DNA of 64,000 nucleotides from an uncultured Coxiella sp. (GTDB taxonomy: Bacteria; Pseudomonadota; Gammaproteobacteria; Coxiellales; Coxiellaceae), in assembly GCA_902623005.1 (NCBI GenBank), contig CACNSC010000004.1, positions 1-64,000 of the forward strand, read 5' to 3'. Positions 8,159-17,522 of this stretch are shown piece after piece. The position numbers were made by a program, and so were the translations under genes. Under the pieces are notes generated by a model. That model searched no databases. It saw only the letters and a program-made list of their open reading frames with translations, and had not been told where the DNA came from. How positions within the stretch are numbered: the first letter of the stretch is position 1; every line of letters starts with the position of its first letter.

Positions 8159-9850
8159 TTATGCTGATCGAACTGGTGTTGATGAGGGTTCTATCAAAGT
8201 CAGTGTAATATGTCGACCGTGGTTGATGTCGTAGCCATTAATTGTCGCAGTAACTCGATAGGCCAGGTGATGTTGTTGTGCAAATCGACGAAACCGTTGA
8301 AAGTATTTATCACTCATCAGCGCCAGTGTTGGTTGTTGGTGTTGATAGCTGACTTCAATGGTTTCTAAATCAGAGAACTCAACAGCGCGAGTGCCGGCTT
8401 CAAAAACTAGGCTAGGCTCGTGATAGCCTGCAACCAATACGGGTGATTGCTTTACCAGTTTTTGTAAGCGCGGTGTTTGAAGCAGCTTTGCTACGTGTTG
8501 AGAATTCCACAGCAAGTTGAGATTGGGGAATGCGAAATAAAAGAGCAGGCTGTAGACACAAATCGCAGTGAGGGCATTGCTGGTTAAAGATGCCACGATA
8601 CGCTGTTGTTTAAAGTAGCGGTAGGCCAAGACCATGTTGATGAGTACAGCTATGGCAGCAAGAGCAACTGAGATTGGCAGCCAATGAATCAAATAATACG
8701 GCAAAGCGATAATGCCCGCGGCTAGTAACGTGTTGTAGCCAAACCAAATGATGGCCTCAACGCTGAGCCCTATGCGTCGTTGAGGTGCTCTACTGCTGAT
8801 GGTGTGTAGTGCCAGGGCGATGACCAGTGCCATGGCTGGAAAGATTGGCATTAGGTAGTGAATTAACTTGGTTGGGATTAACTCATAAATCAGCCAGTTC
8901 GGCAGTATCCAAGCCGCTAAAAATCGAATCTCTGCACGCTGCCATAATTGCTTTGCGGCTTGGCATGCTGTGGTGAAATACAATGACATTGGCCAAAATA
9001 GTAAAGGCATCAATAGTAGATAATAGCCAATGGGTTGACCGTGACCTTCTTGACCGCCTGTGACTTTACCTGCCACGTCTTGCGAAATCATATCCCATAA
9101 AAAGTTGCTGTGACCGGCTACCGAGAAGGGCACTAACCAAGCTAGTGTTAGTGCAAGCACAGCCAACAGTCCCAGGCCGATATGCAGTTGCTTTAACCAA
9201 CGCCATTGACGTTCAAATAAACAGAGTGCAACAACGGTGCCAACAGCAAAAATCGGTGCAATACCTTTGAGGAAGATACCCAAGGCCATGGCAGTCCAGA
9301 AGGCGAAGGGCCAGCGCCGCGCCGCCGTCTGCTGTTGTTGCGCAGCGAAATAGATTTGTCCCAGCGACCATTGCATGATGAAAATACTCAACATTAAGCA
9401 AGCGTCTGTGGTACTAAAGCTCGATTCAAAAGCCACAATTAGCGTGCTAGCAAAAATCACACTGGCAATAAAAGCAGTTTTTCGTCCAAAGCGCGGTGTG
9501 GCAAGAAAGAAGATACACAAGGTAGTGAGTGTTGCAGCAAAAAACGAAGGCAATCGATAACTGAAAATTTGATTGTAAGGTGTTGATTGTGTGAGGTGTG
9601 TGCTGAGGGATTGTAACCAATAAATTGCAGGGGGTTTCAAATGGCGAGGGGTATTTTGCAAGTTAATATGCCAGTAGTCTTGAGTTTCAAGCATTTGTTT
9701 GGAGGCTTGAGAAAAACGTGCTTCGTCAACGTCAGTGACAGGAATTTGAAAGAGTCCAGGTAAAAATAGCGCTATACATAATAAAACCAAGCCTATCCAG
9801 CTGGCGCGTCGCGACAAGGCGAGTTGTACCCAATTAATTACCTGTTTCAT
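8159..9850 (-). CDS. ArnT-like lipid-linked sugar transferase (GT39/PMT fold)
   Basis: 563 residues with about twelve membrane spans and a C-terminal periplasmic domain. The first periplasmic loop carries DVDEARFSQASKQML, the acidic motif of the ArnT/PMT family, and PRHLKPPAIYWLQ, which also matches. These enzymes move a sugar from undecaprenyl phosphate to lipid A or another periplasmic acceptor. The start codon overlaps the LAB_N gene by four bases. With the GT2 upstream, the set resembles ArnC-ArnT or Francisella FlmF-FlmK pairs. The sugar is unknown, since no aminoarabinose synthesis genes are nearby. Confidence 0.88.
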   Translation of the reverse strand: MKQVINWVQLALSRRASWIGLVLLCIALFLPGLFQIPVTDVDEARFSQASKQMLETQDYWHINLQNTPRHLKPPAIYWLQSLSTHLTQSTPYNQIFSYRLPSFFAATLTTLCIFFLATPRFGRKTAFIASVIFASTLIVAFESSFSTTDACLMLSIFIMQWSLGQIYFAAQQQQTAARRWPFAFWTAMALGIFLKGIAPIFAVGTVVALCLFERQWRWLKQLHIGLGLLAVLALTLAWLVPFSVAGHSNFLWDMISQDVAGKVTGGQEGHGQPIGYYLLLMPLLFWPMSLYFTTACQAAKQLWQRAEIRFLAAWILPNWLIYELIPTKLIHYLMPIFPAMALVIALALHTISSRAPQRRIGLSVEAIIWFGYNTLLAAGIIALPYYLIHWLPISVALAAIAVLINMVLAYRYFKQQRIVASLTSNALTAICVYSLLFYFAFPNLNLLWNSQHVAKLLQTPRLQKLVKQSPVLVAGYHEPSLVFEAGTRAVEFSDLETIEVSYQHQQPTLALMSDKYFQRFRRFAQQHHLAYRVTATINGYDINHGRHITLTLIEPSSTPVRSA

Positions 9851-10155
9851 ACCAGTTCCCGTTGCGGCTTAGGCTGCACACGTTGCCGCAAGATAAAATA
9901 CAAATTTCTTGAATAAATAAAGATGCCGGTGCCTTGACCCAGGATAAAGACAAGGTCTTTCTTATGGAGGGCGTAGGCAAATAAGATCAGCCCACCGGCG
10001 AGACTAAAGTACCAAAAGAGGTCGGGAATGATGCTGCGTTTAACACGTTCACTGGCTAACCATTGGATTAAAAATCGAGCAGAGAACATCGCTTGGCCAA
10101 GAAGACCAATCATGATCCAGATGGTATTGAGGTGTTCAGCAAGAAAGGTGGTCAT
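9847..10155 (-). CDS. LAB_N-domain small membrane protein
   Basis: About 102 residues from the preferred ATG at 10155, with three hydrophobic segments. It matches the 'lipid A biosynthesis N-terminal' (LAB_N) domain: GQAMFSARFLIQWLASER, PDLFWYFSLAGGLILFAYAL and LVFILGQGTGIFIYSRN. The domain is often fused or adjacent to GT2/GT39 enzymes that modify lipid A. The start overlaps the end of the GT2 gene by 20 bases; earlier in-frame starts at 10197 or 10230 would add a Pro-rich head unlike the family. It ends in a four-base overlap with the GT39 gene. Its exact biochemical job is not established. Confidence 0.85.
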   Translation of the reverse strand: MTTFLAEHLNTIWIMIGLLGQAMFSARFLIQWLASERVKRSIIPDLFWYFSLAGGLILFAYALHKKDLVFILGQGTGIFIYSRNLYFILRQRVQPKPQRELV

Positions 10156-10918
10156 GAGAGGACTCGGTGGTTGTGATGGAAGTGGGTGTGGATTCGACAT
10201 AAAACGGACGTTTGCGTAACCAGAGCACACCTAACATATCGCTGATGCCAACCCAAAGACGGTTGTTCAAGCCGTATTTAGAACGACCATGCTCGCGTTG
10301 ATGGTGTTGTACTGGCACATTGATCGTTGTGATACCTAGGGCATGAAACATTGCCGGGATGAAGCGATGGATATGATTAAAATGCGGCAAGGCCAGAAAG
10401 CCCGATTTGGGGAAGAGCTTGATGCCACACCCTGAGTCTGGGCAATGGTCTTTTAAAATCCAGCCACGTACCGCATTGGCGACCCGGGAAGAAAGCTTCT
10501 TGATTACAGTGTCTTGACGATTAACCCGATGCCCAGCAATCACGTAGCCTTGGGGCGACTCCGGCTGTTCTTGCAGCGTTGCGATCAGCTTGGGGATGTC
10601 TTGAGGGTTGTTTTGACCATCGCCATCCAATGTGGCAATCCAGGCATAGCGAGCGGCTTTGACTCCCGAAATGACGGCAGCACTTTGGCCGGCATTGCGG
10701 CTATGCTTAAGGAGACGTAACTGGCTGAAGCGTTGTTGCAGCTGCATCAGCACCGACCACGTCTGATCTTGACTGTGATCGTCGACCACAATGATCTCAT
10801 AGGTGAGCGAGGCAGGCATTGCCTGGTCAATGCCCTCGATCAGTAGCGGGATACAGTCTTGCTCATCATGTACGGGAATAACGATTGAAAGTTGTTGGTT
10901 AAACGGTGAGGTTTGCAT
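10136..10918 (-). CDS. GT2 family, polyprenyl-phosphate sugar transferase
   Basis: 260 residues with the dolichol-phosphate-mannose-synthase/ArnC-type GT-A fold. The N-terminus LSIVIPVHDEQDCIPLL leads to YEIIVVDDHSQDQTW and then the metal-binding IATLDGDGQNNPQDI. HQREHGRSKYG near residue 215 is the family's acceptor-loop signature. No C-terminal membrane pair is present, unlike ArnC. It likely loads a sugar onto undecaprenyl phosphate on the cytosolic face, which the GT39 enzyme then uses outside. The gene starts 18 bases after yebC ends and is probably co-transcribed with it. Confidence 0.9.
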   Translation of the reverse strand: MQTSPFNQQLSIVIPVHDEQDCIPLLIEGIDQAMPASLTYEIIVVDDHSQDQTWSVLMQLQQRFSQLRLLKHSRNAGQSAAVISGVKAARYAWIATLDGDGQNNPQDIPKLIATLQEQPESPQGYVIAGHRVNRQDTVIKKLSSRVANAVRGWILKDHCPDSGCGIKLFPKSGFLALPHFNHIHRFIPAMFHALGITTINVPVQHHQREHGRSKYGLNNRLWVGISDMLGVLWLRKRPFYVESTPTSITTTESSHDHLSC

Positions 10919-10936
10919 AACATTTTTACCGGGAGG

Positions 10937-11692
10937 TTAGGTGTCTAAAGTGAGTTGTTGCAGGACTTCTTCTGAGATTTCGGCATTGTTATACACATTT
11001 TGTACATCGTCCAAGTCTTCTAGAACGTCTGACAACTTGAGTAGGGTTTGGGCTTGTTCTAATGAGAGGTTGACTTGGTTGGAAGCCACCAAGGTGACTT
11101 CAGCATGATCGGGATTCAGTGCCGTAGCGACCAATGCCTCTTTAACCGTAACAAAATCATCGGCTTCGGTAATCACCTGCATGGTTTGATCGTCTAAGGT
11201 GGTGACGTCTTGAGCTCCGGCATCTAAAGCGGCTTCCAATAGAGCATCTTCGTCAGTGCCAGATTGAAAATGCATAATGCCTTTTTTCTCGAAGATATAG
11301 GCAACGGAACCCGCTGTGCCCAAATTACCACCATGTTTATTAAAGGCGTGGCGGACTTCAGCCACGGTGCGATTTTTATTGTCGGTTAAACAATCAACAA
11401 TGATGGCAACACCATTAGGGCCGTAGCCTTCGTAACGAATTTCCATCATATCAGCGCCATCATCACCGCCAGCGCCGCGTTTGATCGCGCGTTGGATGGT
11501 ATCTTTGGTCATGTTACCGCTCAAGGCCTTATCGACAGCGGTGCGTAGGCGAGGATTATTCGCAGGGTCAGGATCTCCCATTTTGGCAGCAACCACAATC
11601 TCACGAATCAGCTTGGTAAATAATTTACCACGCTTGGCGTCTTGCGCGCCTTTACGATGTTGAATATTATGCCACTTACTGTGCCCTGCCAT
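10937..11692 (-). CDS. yebC: YebC/PmpR-family protein
   Basis: TACO1/YebC family, 251 residues. The start is set by the near-invariant [18 protein letters not shown], with AGGA about ten bases upstream; a start at 11707 would add five residues before it. Other family marks are [26 protein letters not shown] and [16 protein letters not shown], each longer in full. Members were described as transcriptional regulators and more recently as ribosome-associated factors that relieve stalling. In most gammaproteobacteria yebC sits directly before ruvC; here five envelope and chaperone genes plus one plus-strand gene lie between. Confidence 0.96.
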   Translation of the reverse strand: MAGHSKWHNIQHRKGAQDAKRGKLFTKLIREIVVAAKMGDPDPANNPRLRTAVDKALSGNMTKDTIQRAIKRGAGGDDGADMMEIRYEGYGPNGVAIIVDCLTDNKNRTVAEVRHAFNKHGGNLGTAGSVAYIFEKKGIMHFQSGTDEDALLEAALDAGAQDVTTLDDQTMQVITEADDFVTVKEALVATALNPDHAEVTLVASNQVNLSLEQAQTLLKLSDVLEDLDDVQNVYNNAEISEEVLQQLTLDT

Positions 11693-11779
11693 GCTAAGAG
11701 TCCTCATGCTGTCTGTTCTTAAAGAGGACGAATACTATCATAATTTGGCTGTGATTAAAGTGTTAACAAGGTCCTCACG

Positions 11780-12442
11780 ATGAACCTAAATCCCTTATTG
11801 TTACCTGAAGTGTCGGAATACTTACGCGATCATTGCGTGCGTTCTCATTCAGTCGCGGAGGCGTTGTTTCAATACACGCAGAAACACGTTGCTTATGCGC
11901 AATGGTTGACCACCCCAGAGCAAGTACAATTTTTAGCCATGATGATTGAAACGTTAGCCGCAAAACGAATCATTGAGGTTGGCGTTTATACTGGACATGC
12001 AACATTAGTGATGGCCGATGCCATGGGGCCGCAGGGACATTTAATTGCTTGTGATAAGTCACAGCAATGGCTGGTCACCGGCCAACCGTTTTGGCAGCAG
12101 GCTGGCGTCGCCGACCGCATTGAGTTGCGTATTGCGCCGGCCGTTGAGACATTGCAGACGTTGATCGATGAAGGTCAAGCCGGCAGCATCGATATGATGT
12201 TCATTGATGCCGATAAAATCAATTACTCGCAGTATTATGAACAAGCCATGGTATTGCTGCGTCCAGGTGGCGTGATGATTTTTGATAACGCATTATGGAT
12301 TGGTGAACATACCTACCAACAATCTTCACCAGCAGCACGTTCGCTGCATCAATTGAACCGCAAGGTTACCCAGGACCAGCGTGTCACTAGCAGTTGCTTA
12401 GCTTGTGGCAGTGGCTTATTGATGGCGTGCAAACGCCATTAA
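11780..12442 (+). CDS. Class I O-methyltransferase (caffeoyl-CoA OMT type)
   Basis: SAM-dependent methyltransferase of 220 residues. Motif I is RIIEVGVYTGHATLVMAD. The acidic adenine-contact strand is GHLIACDKS. The metal-site strand is DMMFIDADKINYSQYYE, and PGGVMIFDNALWIG matches the family's Asp-Asn metal-binding motif. It is divergent from yebC with 87 bases between. Bacterial relatives have assorted or unknown small-molecule substrates, so none can be proposed. Confidence 0.9.
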   Translation: MNLNPLLLPEVSEYLRDHCVRSHSVAEALFQYTQKHVAYAQWLTTPEQVQFLAMMIETLAAKRIIEVGVYTGHATLVMADAMGPQGHLIACDKSQQWLVTGQPFWQQAGVADRIELRIAPAVETLQTLIDEGQAGSIDMMFIDADKINYSQYYEQAMVLLRPGGVMIFDNALWIGEHTYQQSSPAARSLHQLNRKVTQDQRVTSSCLACGSGLLMACKRH

Positions 12443-12469
12443 GCTGATCCAAGCGGTGCGTTAATGCCA

Positions 12470-13807
12470 TCACGCGCCCCACGAGCGGATTTGTGTGCGA
12501 CGTTGCAAGACAATATTAGAGGCAATGCCAATGCATGACCAAACGATAATGTCGCTAATGGCTGTGCCCATCATGCCGAGATAAAAAGTGAGTAGTGGGC
12601 ATAAAATGAAGAATACCAGCATGCTCAAGCTCATAATTTTGAGTGCGCTGTTTTCATGACCTGTGTATTTAAGTCCATTGGAGCAGTAGCCAGAGGCCAT
12701 AAATAACAGTGGCGAGATGGATAGGACTACTAACGTTGGGTAGGCAGACACATAGTTTGTTCCGAAGTGAGCTAAAAAGGCATGTCCAAATACCACAATG
12801 ATAAAAAATACAGCAAGGGTAAGTGGCACAGCAGTCAATGTCGCTTTTAAAATCACGCGGTTGAGATGGCGGCATTTTTTAGGGTCATCAAAATGACTTG
12901 AGGTCAGTGGAGAAACCGTGTTGTAACTGTTGCTAACAATCAGCCATAAAGCCGAAGAAATAGTGGTGGCAACAGCAAACAGTGCAGTCTGATGCATGGT
13001 CTTGATCGATTCGACAAAAAAAGACATCAGATACAAAATCAGAATATCGCATTGAATGACCAGTACGGTCGACATATTAAAAAGCGCTACTTTGATTGAA
13101 GTGTGTAACCAGGTTTTCTGCAATGGTGTGACAGACAACTCACTCACCGGTGTTGTGAGTACCATCTGACGACGTTGATAGGCTCTGTAGCAGCCAATTC
13201 CAGTTATTGCAACCAGCAAACTGTAAGCCATCGCATAAATCATGAATACAAGTTTCACACCAAAGAGATGAAACGGCATCAGTAATATGACACAGGCGAT
13301 CGCAACCAGAATTAAATTTAAAGCCGAGCTTTCAATAAAAGTTGCAGCAATGTTTTTTTGAATGGATGCGTAATAGGCGCTAATTAATAGGATAGCAGCA
13401 CTGAATGGTGAGAATAATAGAAAGAAAAAAGTAATATAAATGCGTTGATCGATCACTTTTATGACTTTCTCGATCACAAAGATACCTATGATGGCGACGG
13501 CATCTGTCACGAGGATAATCACACTGGCAATCAACAGTACCGTGAGTGACCAACGCAAAAATTGCCTAGCTCGGTAACTGTCTTGTTGAAATAAGTATTT
13601 GGCCAAATACTTTTTTGAGGAGCTATCAACACCTATCAATGAGACAGTGCCAATAATGGTAAGTAATGAAATGGCAGCTGAAATGGCACCATAGTGACTC
13701 ATGATCATGTGATGGGTGAGAAAAGCATTGAACGCATACAATGCGATATAGCCAATGATGCCGATTAGTAAGATGACTAATTGTTGCGTGTTAGATGAGC
13801 GCTGCAT
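12470..13807 (-). CDS. Oligosaccharide-flippase/MATE-like membrane transporter
   Basis: 445 residues from the chosen ATG, with eleven to twelve membrane spans through the whole length. The first span is followed by SHYGAISAAISLLTIIGTVSLIGVDSSSKKYLA, in which the Gly-rich loop and 'GVD' resemble Wzx-type polysaccharide transporters. The upstream start at 13852 adds 15 residues before the first span and is less likely. It is followed by no sugar-synthesis genes, though the GT2/GT39 cassette is 2 kb away on the same strand. Lipid-linked sugar flipping is plausible; a general MATE exporter cannot be excluded. Confidence 0.72.
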   Translation of the reverse strand: MQRSSNTQQLVILLIGIIGYIALYAFNAFLTHHMIMSHYGAISAAISLLTIIGTVSLIGVDSSSKKYLAKYLFQQDSYRARQFLRWSLTVLLIASVIILVTDAVAIIGIFVIEKVIKVIDQRIYITFFFLLFSPFSAAILLISAYYASIQKNIAATFIESSALNLILVAIACVILLMPFHLFGVKLVFMIYAMAYSLLVAITGIGCYRAYQRRQMVLTTPVSELSVTPLQKTWLHTSIKVALFNMSTVLVIQCDILILYLMSFFVESIKTMHQTALFAVATTISSALWLIVSNSYNTVSPLTSSHFDDPKKCRHLNRVILKATLTAVPLTLAVFFIIVVFGHAFLAHFGTNYVSAYPTLVVLSISPLLFMASGYCSNGLKYTGHENSALKIMSLSMLVFFILCPLLTFYLGMMGTAISDIIVWSCIGIASNIVLQRRTQIRSWGA

Positions 13808-13868
13808 GACACGTTCTTTTGACTGAATGCACGTATTAAAACAAGCTCGCATGCAATTGTCGACAGTG

Positions 13869-14936
13869 CTAACGCGGTTGAATCACACGGTCCCAAGTAC
13901 TGAGTAACATGCTACAGCAATGATTCACACGGCGCATCGTGAAGGCAATGGCGTCGGCTTGTTGATGCTTTTCTTGCTCCATGCTGAAGGCATCGAGCGC
14001 AGTTGATGCAGCCGACTGTTTGTCAGCCAGTGCCTTAAGTTGACTCTCTTTACAGCTGGCTGGTTGTTCAATTTCGATGTCATCAAGTAACTCCATCACA
14101 GCGTGCATATACTCTTTGATGTACGGAGTCAGCGTGGCCATAACGATGGGGATATGGCGTTTGCCATCCAGTACAGCGGTATCAATGAACAAAATATAAT
14201 GAAAAATCGCTCTCATGTAGCGCATCATGTTGGACAGTTCCTGTTTAAACATGTTTTTCTTAAACGATTCATACCGCATGCCTTTAATGATCTGGCGTTG
14301 CTTGTGTTGGGTTTTGTTGATCTTGTTGTCTAGATCAGCCAAGTCAGTGTTATTGCGACGCTCAGTACCTTGAATAAATACCAGATCAATAAATAGATGG
14401 AGTTGTTTGGCATTTTTAACCGTGGCAATAATAAATGCACGACGTGAATTCAGTGGAAAAATAAATTTTGAAACAAACAAGCTGATAAATATACCGAGAA
14501 AGATATCAATCACTCGGTAGCCTGCGGTGACATACGAAGGGTGATTTGTCAGTGCGATCATGGCAAAGGTCGCCATGCCCAATGCACCGACGTAGTTGAG
14601 ATCGTTGTCGCCGTAAGTAATCATGGAGAAAAAGATCGATGCGACAATAATTGAGCCGATAACGATATAAGGGGTGTGTGGTAACGTAATTGCCAGTAGT
14701 CCGAGAGCAGCGCCAACTACAGTGCCCATCAAGCGCAGTAGTGCGCGATTGACTTGCAGTCCAATGATATTTTGCGAGCCCATCAAAACTGCGATAGTGA
14801 TGATGACCCATTGAGACTTACCGTCGGGCAACGGTTGCATGACGGCATAACCGAGCAAGAAGGCGAGTACATACTTTAGCGTATGAATGGTGTTCTCTTG
14901 ATGCTCGTAGTAATACTGTTTGAGTTTGGAATTCAT
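13869..14936 (-). CDS. FUSC-family (aromatic acid exporter-like) membrane protein
   Basis: 355 residues. The N-terminal half has about six spans. It includes QWVIITIAVLMGSQNIIGLQ and LLRLMGTVVGAALGLLAITLP, split by a short loop, which is the FUSC/YccS/AaeB-type signature. The C-terminal half (about residues 170-355) is a cytosolic helical domain with Lys/Gln-rich coiled segments. Members are thought to export aromatic acids or serve cell-envelope functions; the cargo is unknown. The gene is 61 bases upstream of the flippase-like gene in the same direction, so the two may be co-transcribed. Confidence 0.82.
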   Translation of the reverse strand: MNSKLKQYYYEHQENTIHTLKYVLAFLLGYAVMQPLPDGKSQWVIITIAVLMGSQNIIGLQVNRALLRLMGTVVGAALGLLAITLPHTPYIVIGSIIVASIFFSMITYGDNDLNYVGALGMATFAMIALTNHPSYVTAGYRVIDIFLGIFISLFVSKFIFPLNSRRAFIIATVKNAKQLHLFIDLVFIQGTERRNNTDLADLDNKINKTQHKQRQIIKGMRYESFKKNMFKQELSNMMRYMRAIFHYILFIDTAVLDGKRHIPIVMATLTPYIKEYMHAVMELLDDIEIEQPASCKESQLKALADKQSAASTALDAFSMEQEKHQQADAIAFTMRRVNHCCSMLLSTWDRVIQPR

Positions 14937-15015
14937 GGCGTGCCCTGCTGTTCATATGACACAGCAAAACCACAGTGTAGCGGGTATTGCCCGCAGTATA
15001 AAGCGTGAACAGCTG

Positions 15016-15504
15016 TTATATCGGATTAGATGGCTTGTTTTTTAGTGATAATGTGAGTTTGAACTGCGCAACCGGTTGGTCTGATAGTGTCGGTACCACA
15101 GCGCTGATGGATAACGTTTGATTAACTCGCGATCCACTGTCTAAAGTTTGCTGGATCATGCTCTGTATTAAGTCACCGTCTTGGCAAATGAAATGCGTAT
15201 TACCATTGGCTCTGAGCAAGAAGTCAGCATGGAAATCCTTGAACAAAAGTTCAATTGGTTGTTGCGTGTGTTCGATTGCGGTCATAGCTAGAAAGCCACC
15301 AGTAATGTCAGCGCCCACGGAGAGTGCACCAAAGTACATGCAATCCAGATGGTTTTTGGTGGAGGCACTCAACGGAATCATAACTTCACAACGTTGCTGC
15401 GAAATCTCGATCAAGCGTGCTTGGCAGTAACCAATCATTGGCACGCGCTGGGTTGCGAACTGGTCCAGTAGCTTTTGGGCGTTACTGAGATCGTATGTTG
15501 ACAT
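15016..15504 (-). CDS. Hotdog-fold DUF4442/YiiD-C-like putative thioesterase
   Basis: 162 residues from the ATG at 15504, which has AAGGA about eight bases upstream. A start at 15624 would add 40 residues that run toward the tRNA promoter and lack family resemblance. The middle reads NHLDCMYFGALSVGADITGG, the hotdog helix region of DUF4442 proteins, with FLLRANGNTHFICQD as a later strand pair. Such proteins are putative acyl-CoA thioesterases. No partner genes are nearby. Confidence 0.75.
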   Translation of the reverse strand: MSTYDLSNAQKLLDQFATQRVPMIGYCQARLIEISQQRCEVMIPLSASTKNHLDCMYFGALSVGADITGGFLAMTAIEHTQQPIELLFKDFHADFLLRANGNTHFICQDGDLIQSMIQQTLDSGSRVNQTLSISAVVPTLSDQPVAQFKLTLSLKNKPSNPI

Positions 15505-15618
15505 GTGATTCCTTGTAAACATGCAGGGGGCATTATGCAGAATCTCGGTTGAAATTCCTAGCCAAGGCCTACTTGATGCTCTCATGACCAGCACGAGCAG
15601 GTCGCAGGCGCAAAGGGC

Positions 15619-15646
15619 TTGCACTCTGAAAAAAATCCAACATAAT
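15619..15646 (+). promoter_or_regulatory. Sigma-70 promoter of tRNA-Ile(CAT)
   Basis: TTGCAC (15619-15624) and CATAAT (15641-15646) are separated by 16 bases, and the tRNA begins 22 bases after the -10, as expected for a short leader. Confidence 0.6.
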
Positions 15647-15667
15647 AGACAGCCATCCTGTATGACA

Positions 15668-15744
<77 letters not shown>

Positions 15745-15853
15745 ATCCATTAAGTAATTGATATTATCCAGTTTTTTATGACTGCTAACTTCCTTGTCTA
15801 GGGGGTATCGGTTGCTCGAGGTTTACCCTGATTTTTCGCAGATTTTGCATAAT

Positions 15854-15886
15854 TTTAATACTGACTTAATTTCTATGGTTTATTCT
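15854..15886 (+). promoter_or_regulatory. PmrA-type box with -10 hexamer, upstream of the OTU-like orphan
   Basis: TTTAAT-ACTGA-CTTAAT (15854-15870) is a perfect YTTAAK-N5-YTTAAK match, and both cores are TTAAT with 11-base periodicity. After the second nine-base half ends at 15873, seven bases lead to TATTCT at 15881-15886. The start codon at 15922 lies 36 bases after that. No separate -35 is needed if an OmpR-family regulator binds here. Confidence 0.6.
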
Positions 15887-15921
15887 GTAGTTAGAAGTAT
15901 TTTATCGAGAGTTGTGATTGT

Positions 15922-17511
15922 ATGGCGTTATCTGATCAACAAGAATTCAATCTTTATAGCTTGTGTCAAAGTCTGTTTCCATCGGATAAGCTGCAATCCC
16001 TCACAATGGATCACTTGAAACGGTTGTTACCTTATGTGCAGTTTGATAACCCAAAGTTTTGCAGTTTGGATGAGGCTCAACTGCGCTTGTCTGAAATTAA
16101 AAAACCGCCTAAAGCTATTGATGCAATAATTGATGAATTTTGTCAGTCATATCCAATCAACATGTGGAATGATCAAAGGCAACTTAAAGAACCGCTAAAA
16201 GACCCGACTATTGCCGATCTCTTGGAGCAGCATGGTTCAGGATATAATAAAATTAAGGACAATAACTATTGGCTAAGTACGGGTGATATGTCTGCTATTT
16301 GTTTCCAATTTAATGAAGAAATAAAAGGTATACCGGCCCTGCATATCATAGAGCCTCAAGCATCATCGAGTAGTACGATAAGTGATGCAGTAGTACTTAG
16401 GGTAGAGGGTGGAGAAGACCAGAAAGTTCCGTCAATGGATGAACAAGCGCAGGGCCACTTCACCCGCAATCCAACATGCAAAACCGTATTGGCACCCTTT
16501 GTGACTGGAGGATTGGGTGAAAAATCTATCGCTGGGTCTAGCGTTTCACACTGGAATCTGGCTATTTATACAAAGGATAATAGCAACAATACAAACTGTG
16601 AAACGGTAGATGTTCGTGGTGATGGCTTTTGTGGAGATTGGGTGTTAAAGGAAATCGCCAAAAGAATTCAAGCTGAAAGTTCATCGGAGCTGACTACGGG
16701 CTATACTAGCACAGAAAACAATGTAAAACTTCGTCAGCATACAATTGCTCGGTTGCGTGATCACAGTCCCCACCAGTCCATGCTTGCTAATCGTGAATAC
16801 ATATCGAAAATGGCTCAAAGCCTCGATATTCAAAAGTCCTTAGATAGTTCTAACGCGGGGTCAAGTGATGTCGTCAAGTCAGGACCTACTCTATTTAAAT
16901 CACAACCGCAATCTCCAACGATGGGGGTTCAAACAAAACCAGAGGACTTAGAAACATTCAAAAATGAGATTATTGCATTAGTTAGTAAAAGCACAAACTT
17001 CCAAGCTACTCTAGAACAAATCGAGGATGGTGTGTCCTTTAACTACCAGTACTTAGAACCAACGCTTGACGACAGTGATACAAGCTCAATAGGTTCTGCT
17101 AATACAGATCATGACACACCAGGGTCTGATTCAGATAGCTCATCGGTAACACCAAAAACAAAAAAAGTGGGCATTATTGTAAAGCCCACAAGTCAGGGTG
17201 AAACATTCTCAGTAGCACCATCTAGCCAACCTCGATTAACTGGTTCAGACCAGCAAATGGCGTGTTTGATGCAGATAGTATTAGAAAAACATTGCTTATT
17301 GGAAGGTAAAACAGCATTGGATCTTACTATACCCGAACGGTTTATAGATGCGCCGGTTAACTCGGAGTGGATTGTAGACCAAATAGAATGGTTGAGGTCA
17401 CACGTTAGTAACCCAGCCAAGCTTGATAAAATCTCTGTCACAGTTAATGGAGACTCAATGGTTGAGGATGGTCAAAAAGTCAAATCTTCATCATCGAATC
17501 TCTATAGATAA
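15922..17511 (+). CDS. Orphan protein with OTU-like cysteine box (candidate protease/effector)
   Basis: 529 residues with no signal peptide or membrane span. Near the middle is VDVRGDGFCGDWVLKEIAKR, which resembles the catalytic Cys box of OTU-type cysteine proteases (DGxC then a helix); the candidate nucleophile is Cys237. The only nearby His-aromatic strand, VSHWNLAIY with His210, comes before the Cys. Classical OTUs have it at the C-terminal end, so the order would be permuted. Residues 380-420 are a Ser/Thr/Asp-rich disordered stretch, followed by a helical tail. The gene is monocistronic with a perfect PmrA-type box upstream. Deubiquitinase activity is inference from the motif; an unrelated fold is possible. 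Confidence 0.7.
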   Translation: MALSDQQEFNLYSLCQSLFPSDKLQSLTMDHLKRLLPYVQFDNPKFCSLDEAQLRLSEIKKPPKAIDAIIDEFCQSYPINMWNDQRQLKEPLKDPTIADLLEQHGSGYNKIKDNNYWLSTGDMSAICFQFNEEIKGIPALHIIEPQASSSSTISDAVVLRVEGGEDQKVPSMDEQAQGHFTRNPTCKTVLAPFVTGGLGEKSIAGSSVSHWNLAIYTKDNSNNTNCETVDVRGDGFCGDWVLKEIAKRIQAESSSELTTGYTSTENNVKLRQHTIARLRDHSPHQSMLANREYISKMAQSLDIQKSLDSSNAGSSDVVKSGPTLFKSQPQSPTMGVQTKPEDLETFKNEIIALVSKSTNFQATLEQIEDGVSFNYQYLEPTLDDSDTSSIGSANTDHDTPGSDSDSSSVTPKTKKVGIIVKPTSQGETFSVAPSSQPRLTGSDQQMACLMQIVLEKHCLLEGKTALDLTIPERFIDAPVNSEWIVDQIEWLRSHVSNPAKLDKISVTVNGDSMVEDGQKVKSSSSNLYR

Positions 17512-17522
17512 AACCAACTTAC

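Noticed and set aside
15922-17511. CE-clan (Ulp1/SENP-like) protease for the OTU-like orphan
   Set aside because: The His-Trp to Cys distance of 27 residues is too short to hold the Asp and Gln elements of that clan, and the Cys box reads DGxC rather than DCG.
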